Of a DNA stretch of 64,000 nucleotides, positions 61,137-64,000 are shown in pieces (positions within the stretch are counted from its first letter, which is position 1; every line of letters starts with the position of its first letter). Source of the stretch: CAYMEV01 sp964389675 [NCBI: uncultured Candidatus Sumerlaeota bacterium] (GTDB taxonomy: Bacteria > CAYMEV01); assembly GCA_964389675.1 (NCBI GenBank), contig CAYMEV010000004.1, positions 62,001-126,000 of the forward strand. Direction: 5' to 3'. The notes beneath the pieces are model-generated. The model saw only the letters and a list, made by a program, of their open reading frames with translations, did no database searches and was not told the origin of the DNA. Made by a program: the position numbers and the translations under genes.

Positions 61137-62513
61137 TCATAACCTGAAAAAGGCTGCACCATCGCTTATCCTTATCTTTTTAAGGATTATGTCCGGATTC
61201 CTGCTGGATTGTTCATAAAAACCCATCAGTTCTCTCTGTTCGCTGTTGCTATAAACCTGAGCACGGACTGCCTGCCTGAAACTGCTGATTATTTCCTTTC
61301 TTCTGTATATGTCCCTGACATAACCTTTTACATCGGCGCTTTTTTCTGATATAAGCAGGATACAGCCCCCGAATCCAGCTCCAGTTATCTTTGCCCCTGA
61401 TATACCCTTAAAGTGATCCTCCATAGTTCTGATCAGTGAGTCAATGAATTCATTGCTGTTCTTAAGGTTCATGCTCAGGTTCCAGTGCAGGCTGTAGATG
61501 TCTTTACCCCTTATTATCCCTTCACTTTCAAATTTTTCTATAAATGTCATCTGGTTCAGGTAATATTCTAATACTGCCCTGACTTTTCCACTGCCTTTCA
61601 AATTTTCCATGCATTCCTTCAGTTCCCTGTATGTAAACTCACCAATCTCCATGTCCTTTCCCTTTTTATGATAGGCACTGCACTGTCGTCCTGCATCTAT
61701 AAAACTGTTCCTGATTTCATTGAACCTTTTTTTTGCATTTTTTGATTTGCCGGCTTTAAGAAGGCTGTTCAACAGGTACATGTCATAATCATTACCTGTT
61801 TTTATGAAATCTGTCCTTATCCTGTTTTCCCTGTGATCGTTTATGAGTATGCTTCCCCTTCTGCCACGTATGATTGTTGCATGGTCATTGGCCCCTCCCC
61901 TTGTTCCTGCATACCACTCACTTTCTCCCAGTATCTCTGCATTATCCCTGTTTTGACCGGCAAAGCCTCCATTATATGAAATAAAATGCATCCCTGAGCT
62001 GACTACAATGCTTGAGGATGAGCTTAAGCCGGCTTCAGCCGGCAGGTCTCCCGAATCAATGATCATGTCATAACCCCTGATCTTAGAATCATGCGCTCTG
62101 TTAAAAAGGTACCTTAAAACAGGGGACAGCACGTAATTTACAGGATCACCAGCTTTACGGAGAAAACAGGGGTTTTCCCATATGAAGTCTTTCCAGGACA
62201 TATCACGCCCTGCCTTTTTCATATACCTGATGTAAGGGTCTAAATCAATCATCTCCCCTGTATCAAAGGCTTTAAGGATAATCTTTATCATTCTGTCCTG
62301 CCTTCCGGTGCTCATGCTCCATATCCCCCGCTGAACAGTGAAACTGACCTGCCTGGACCTGAGCATATCCATGTATTCAGTTATATTTACCCTTCCAGGG
62401 ACGAATGATATGTGCAGGGGTCCTCCTTTATATTCAATGCCTCTCTTAAGCTTCTCTATTATTCTCTGTCTTTCTTTAATGCTATAGCCTTCCGGAGCAG
62501 GATCGACTGCCAT
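61137..62513 (-). CDS. GHMP-family sugar kinase (galactokinase-like)
   Basis: 458 residues. GHMP motifs: VPGRVNITEYMD (degenerate galactokinase signature), EAGLSSSSSIVVSS (motif 2 P-loop) and ITGAGFGGCILL (motif 3). It should phosphorylate a sugar at C1 with ATP; the altered first motif makes galactose specificity uncertain. It lies four bases downstream of the APH-like kinase gene, so the two form a kinase pair. The start at 62513 is the only plausible ATG. Confidence 0.85.
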   Translation of the reverse strand: MAVDPAPEGYSIKERQRIIEKLKRGIEYKGGPLHISFVPGRVNITEYMDMLRSRQVSFTVQRGIWSMSTGRQDRMIKIILKAFDTGEMIDLDPYIRYMKKAGRDMSWKDFIWENPCFLRKAGDPVNYVLSPVLRYLFNRAHDSKIRGYDMIIDSGDLPAEAGLSSSSSIVVSSGMHFISYNGGFAGQNRDNAEILGESEWYAGTRGGANDHATIIRGRRGSILINDHRENRIRTDFIKTGNDYDMYLLNSLLKAGKSKNAKKRFNEIRNSFIDAGRQCSAYHKKGKDMEIGEFTYRELKECMENLKGSGKVRAVLEYYLNQMTFIEKFESEGIIRGKDIYSLHWNLSMNLKNSNEFIDSLIRTMEDHFKGISGAKITGAGFGGCILLISEKSADVKGYVRDIYRRKEIISSFRQAVRAQVYSNSEQRELMGFYEQSSRNPDIILKKIRISDGAAFFRL

Positions 62514-62517
62514 CCTT

Positions 62518-63522
62518 TTATAATCCTTCCATTTTTATTCTTTCCAGGAACAATTCAAGAACCTCAGTTCCATCTATGTCGTTTGTCTTCAGAAATTCTG
62601 AAAGCCTTTCATATGCTGTTCTTATGTACTGGCCGAAAAATTCTTTCCCCTTATTATAATACAGGTTGCAGTAGGCACCCATCATCTGTAAGAGCCTGTA
62701 TATGCTTACATACCTGAACTCATGGAAAAACTGGTCTGTCCCTTCATTATTGCTTTTCATTATACCTGTAATTCTATCTGTAATGTATTCATAATATACC
62801 GGATAAAGATCAGTATATGCATCAAATATGAAAGAAGCAAAATCATATGCCCTGTGCCCCATCCTTGCACCCTGAAAATCTATAAGAAATGGAGAATTAT
62901 CCCTTATTATTATATTCCTTGACTGAAGGTCTCTGTGCATAAAACCTCTGTATAAAAAACCCTCTGACCTGCATGCAAGCCTTTTTAATTCATCTTTCAT
63001 TTCCTGTAAAAGCGTTTTGTCCCTGGAGAATCTTACAGCGAAATGATTGTAAAAATAACAGCATTCCTCATTAAAAATAAAGTCTGAATCATATGCATGG
63101 CTGAAGATGTATTCAGGGTCTACTGACTCTATCCTCCCTATCCTGTAGATAGCTTCCAGTATGTCATCAATAATTCCTTTATCATTTTTCCCCTTTCTAA
63201 GGTATTCCTGCATGTTTATTTCACCAAGGTCCTCCAGCAGAATAACTGACCTGTCATCGGAGCAGCCCATAATTTCAGGAACATTGACCCCTGCATTCCT
63301 TAGTATGCTCTGCACATATATATATGTACGGTTTTCATCTGTGCTGTTTCCAGTCCCTGGTTCTGTGTTGCTTACGGCAATATAGCTTCTTCTGCCTCTT
63401 GATATCCTGTAAAATAACCGTTCAGAGCCATCTGGCATTATCCGGTCAATGCTGTCAGCGTCCTCATTCCCTAAGATCTTCTTTATCTCATTGAATATAT
63501 GTTTTTCCTTTTCATTCGTCAT
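62518..63522 (-). CDS. APH-fold small-molecule phosphotransferase (AmgK-like)
   Basis: 334 residues of the aminoglycoside phosphotransferase fold. Catalytic-loop HRDLQSRNI and the DFG-like LIDFQGARMG with YDFAS match the anomeric amino-sugar kinase AmgK group (COG3178). In Pseudomonas AmgK feeds N-acetylmuramic acid recycling. It overlaps the lytic transglycosylase by eleven bases and precedes the GHMP kinase, so a sugar or cell-wall salvage role is plausible but inferred. Confidence 0.85.
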   Translation of the reverse strand: MTNEKEKHIFNEIKKILGNEDADSIDRIMPDGSERLFYRISRGRRSYIAVSNTEPGTGNSTDENRTYIYVQSILRNAGVNVPEIMGCSDDRSVILLEDLGEINMQEYLRKGKNDKGIIDDILEAIYRIGRIESVDPEYIFSHAYDSDFIFNEECCYFYNHFAVRFSRDKTLLQEMKDELKRLACRSEGFLYRGFMHRDLQSRNIIIRDNSPFLIDFQGARMGHRAYDFASFIFDAYTDLYPVYYEYITDRITGIMKSNNEGTDQFFHEFRYVSIYRLLQMMGAYCNLYYNKGKEFFGQYIRTAYERLSEFLKTNDIDGTEVLELFLERIKMEGL

Positions 63523-64000
63523 ATATTATGCTCCTGTATATCATATAGTTCCTGAGTATGAGCTGTACATAATCCCTTGTCTCCCTGTAAGTCACAATAA
63601 AGTTGTATATGTCCATATCCTCTCCGTCATACATTCCGATCCACCTGTCAGCATTCCTGCTTCCGGCATTATAAGCACTCAATGCATAATTCACATTTTT
63701 ATATTTCTTGATGAGCGTCTCAAAATACTTTATCCCTATACTGATATTCACTTCCTCATCAAAAAGGTCATGGCTCCCTCTGTAGCCAATACCGTGCTTC
63801 TTTGCGACCTGCCTTGCAGTTGACGGCAGTATCTGCATCAGACCCATTGCGTTCCTATGCGAAACGGCGTACCTGTTGAAACCGCTTTCCTGCCGGATCA
63901 GTGATTTGATTATTAAAGGGTCAGTATTTTCATAATCTGTATTTTTCTCTATTATATCAAGGAACCTCACAGGAAAAAGGACTTCCCTGTATATGTCGGG
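63512..64000 (-). CDS. Lytic transglycosylase, C-terminal SLT domain (runs off the window)
   Basis: The frame is open to the window edge (PDIYREVLFPVRFL is typical of the segment just before the Slt70 catalytic domain), so the gene continues outside; a GTG at 63970 is unlikely to be the true start. Catalytic Glu is in RQESGFNRYAVS, then GLMQILPSTA and YALSAYNAG, the three motifs of soluble lytic transglycosylases. It cleaves peptidoglycan strands in the periplasm. The stop overlaps the APH-like kinase start, giving an operon of wall turnover and two sugar kinases. Confidence 0.9.
   Translation of the reverse strand, partial: PDIYREVLFPVRFLDIIEKNTDYENTDPLIIKSLIRQESGFNRYAVSHRNAMGLMQILPSTARQVAKKHGIGYRGSHDLFDEEVNISIGIKYFETLIKKYKNVNYALSAYNAGSRNADRWIGMYDGEDMDIYNFIVTYRETRDYVQLILRNYMIYRSIIYDE

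Noticed and set aside
1-64000. CRISPR arrays, tRNA or rRNA genes, insertion sequences, prophage
   Set aside because: No regularly spaced repeats, cloverleaf-like intergenic segments, transposase or phage structural genes were found by eye. A tRNA/CRISPR scan would be decisive.

Overview
The window is about 64 kb of a moderately AT-rich bacterial chromosome. It carries roughly 58 protein genes packed in short operons on both strands. The cell is probably diderm: there is a FadL/OmpP1-type outer-membrane protein with a terminal Phe, an OmpA-domain lipoprotein, an O-antigen-ligase-like protein and many lipobox signal peptides. Most genes have clear AGGAGG-type ribosome sites, TTG and GTG starts are fairly common, and several TTGACA/TATAAT promoters are visible. 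Citrate lyase, a Dps-like thioferritin and the absence of respiratory complexes in the window suggest an anaerobe or facultative anaerobe. I cannot name the phylum from sequence alone; an uncultivated diderm lineage is likely. No rRNA, tRNA, CRISPR array, prophage or intact insertion sequence was seen.

Layout. 1-4.5 kb: glycolytic operon gap-pgk-tpiA and a lysyl-tRNA synthetase fused to an HD domain. 4.5-12.2 kb: a kinase-like protein lacking catalytic residues, an EamA transporter, an exported protein, an MBL hydrolase, and a 1199-residue protein kinase/ATPase/TPR signalling protein; the gap before the MBL gene holds REP-like palindromes. 12.3-21.7 kb: a DNA-repair block in two tandem units. 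The first is nuclease-helicase, exonuclease-GIY-YIG, Mre11/SbcD-like phosphoesterase and acetyltransferase. The second is lexA with a short DnaE polymerase, driven by a promoter with a LexA-like palindrome and probably leaderless. 21.9-26.2 kb: lipoprotein, CPBP protease, two flavin reductases, DUF6506, a methyltransferase-like membrane protein and an acetyltransferase-like lipoprotein. 26.4-33.1 kb: DUF1846 protein, a Cys/Met-type PLP enzyme, a lipoprotein, and an aconitase-like/isocitrate-type dehydrogenase operon. 33.3-38.5 kb: glgC, argS, O-antigen ligase, thiL. 38.6-42.6 kb: exported and membrane proteins (VWA, OmpA, DUF4013, DUF2085), thioferritin and a YugP-like protease. 42.6-45.4 kb: citrate lyase with CitD fused to CitE. 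45.6-53.9 kb: an alpha-oxoamine synthase, a novel membrane protein and a squalene/phytoene-synthase-like enzyme (possible lipid cassette), then a BtuF-like lipoprotein, an M23 peptidase and ligA. 53.9-58.4 kb: small hypotheticals, thioesterase, DUF192, FadL-like porin, TPR protein. 58.6-61.1 kb: purD-purE-tsaC, with a ParB-site-like palindrome between purD and purE. 61.1-64 kb: GHMP kinase, APH-like kinase and a lytic transglycosylase running off the end.

The strongest leads for something new are the DNA-processing block next to lexA-dnaE, the lipid-type cassette at 45.6-49.7 kb, the lipid-anchored acetyltransferase with a small overlapping ORF, and the degenerate kinase.
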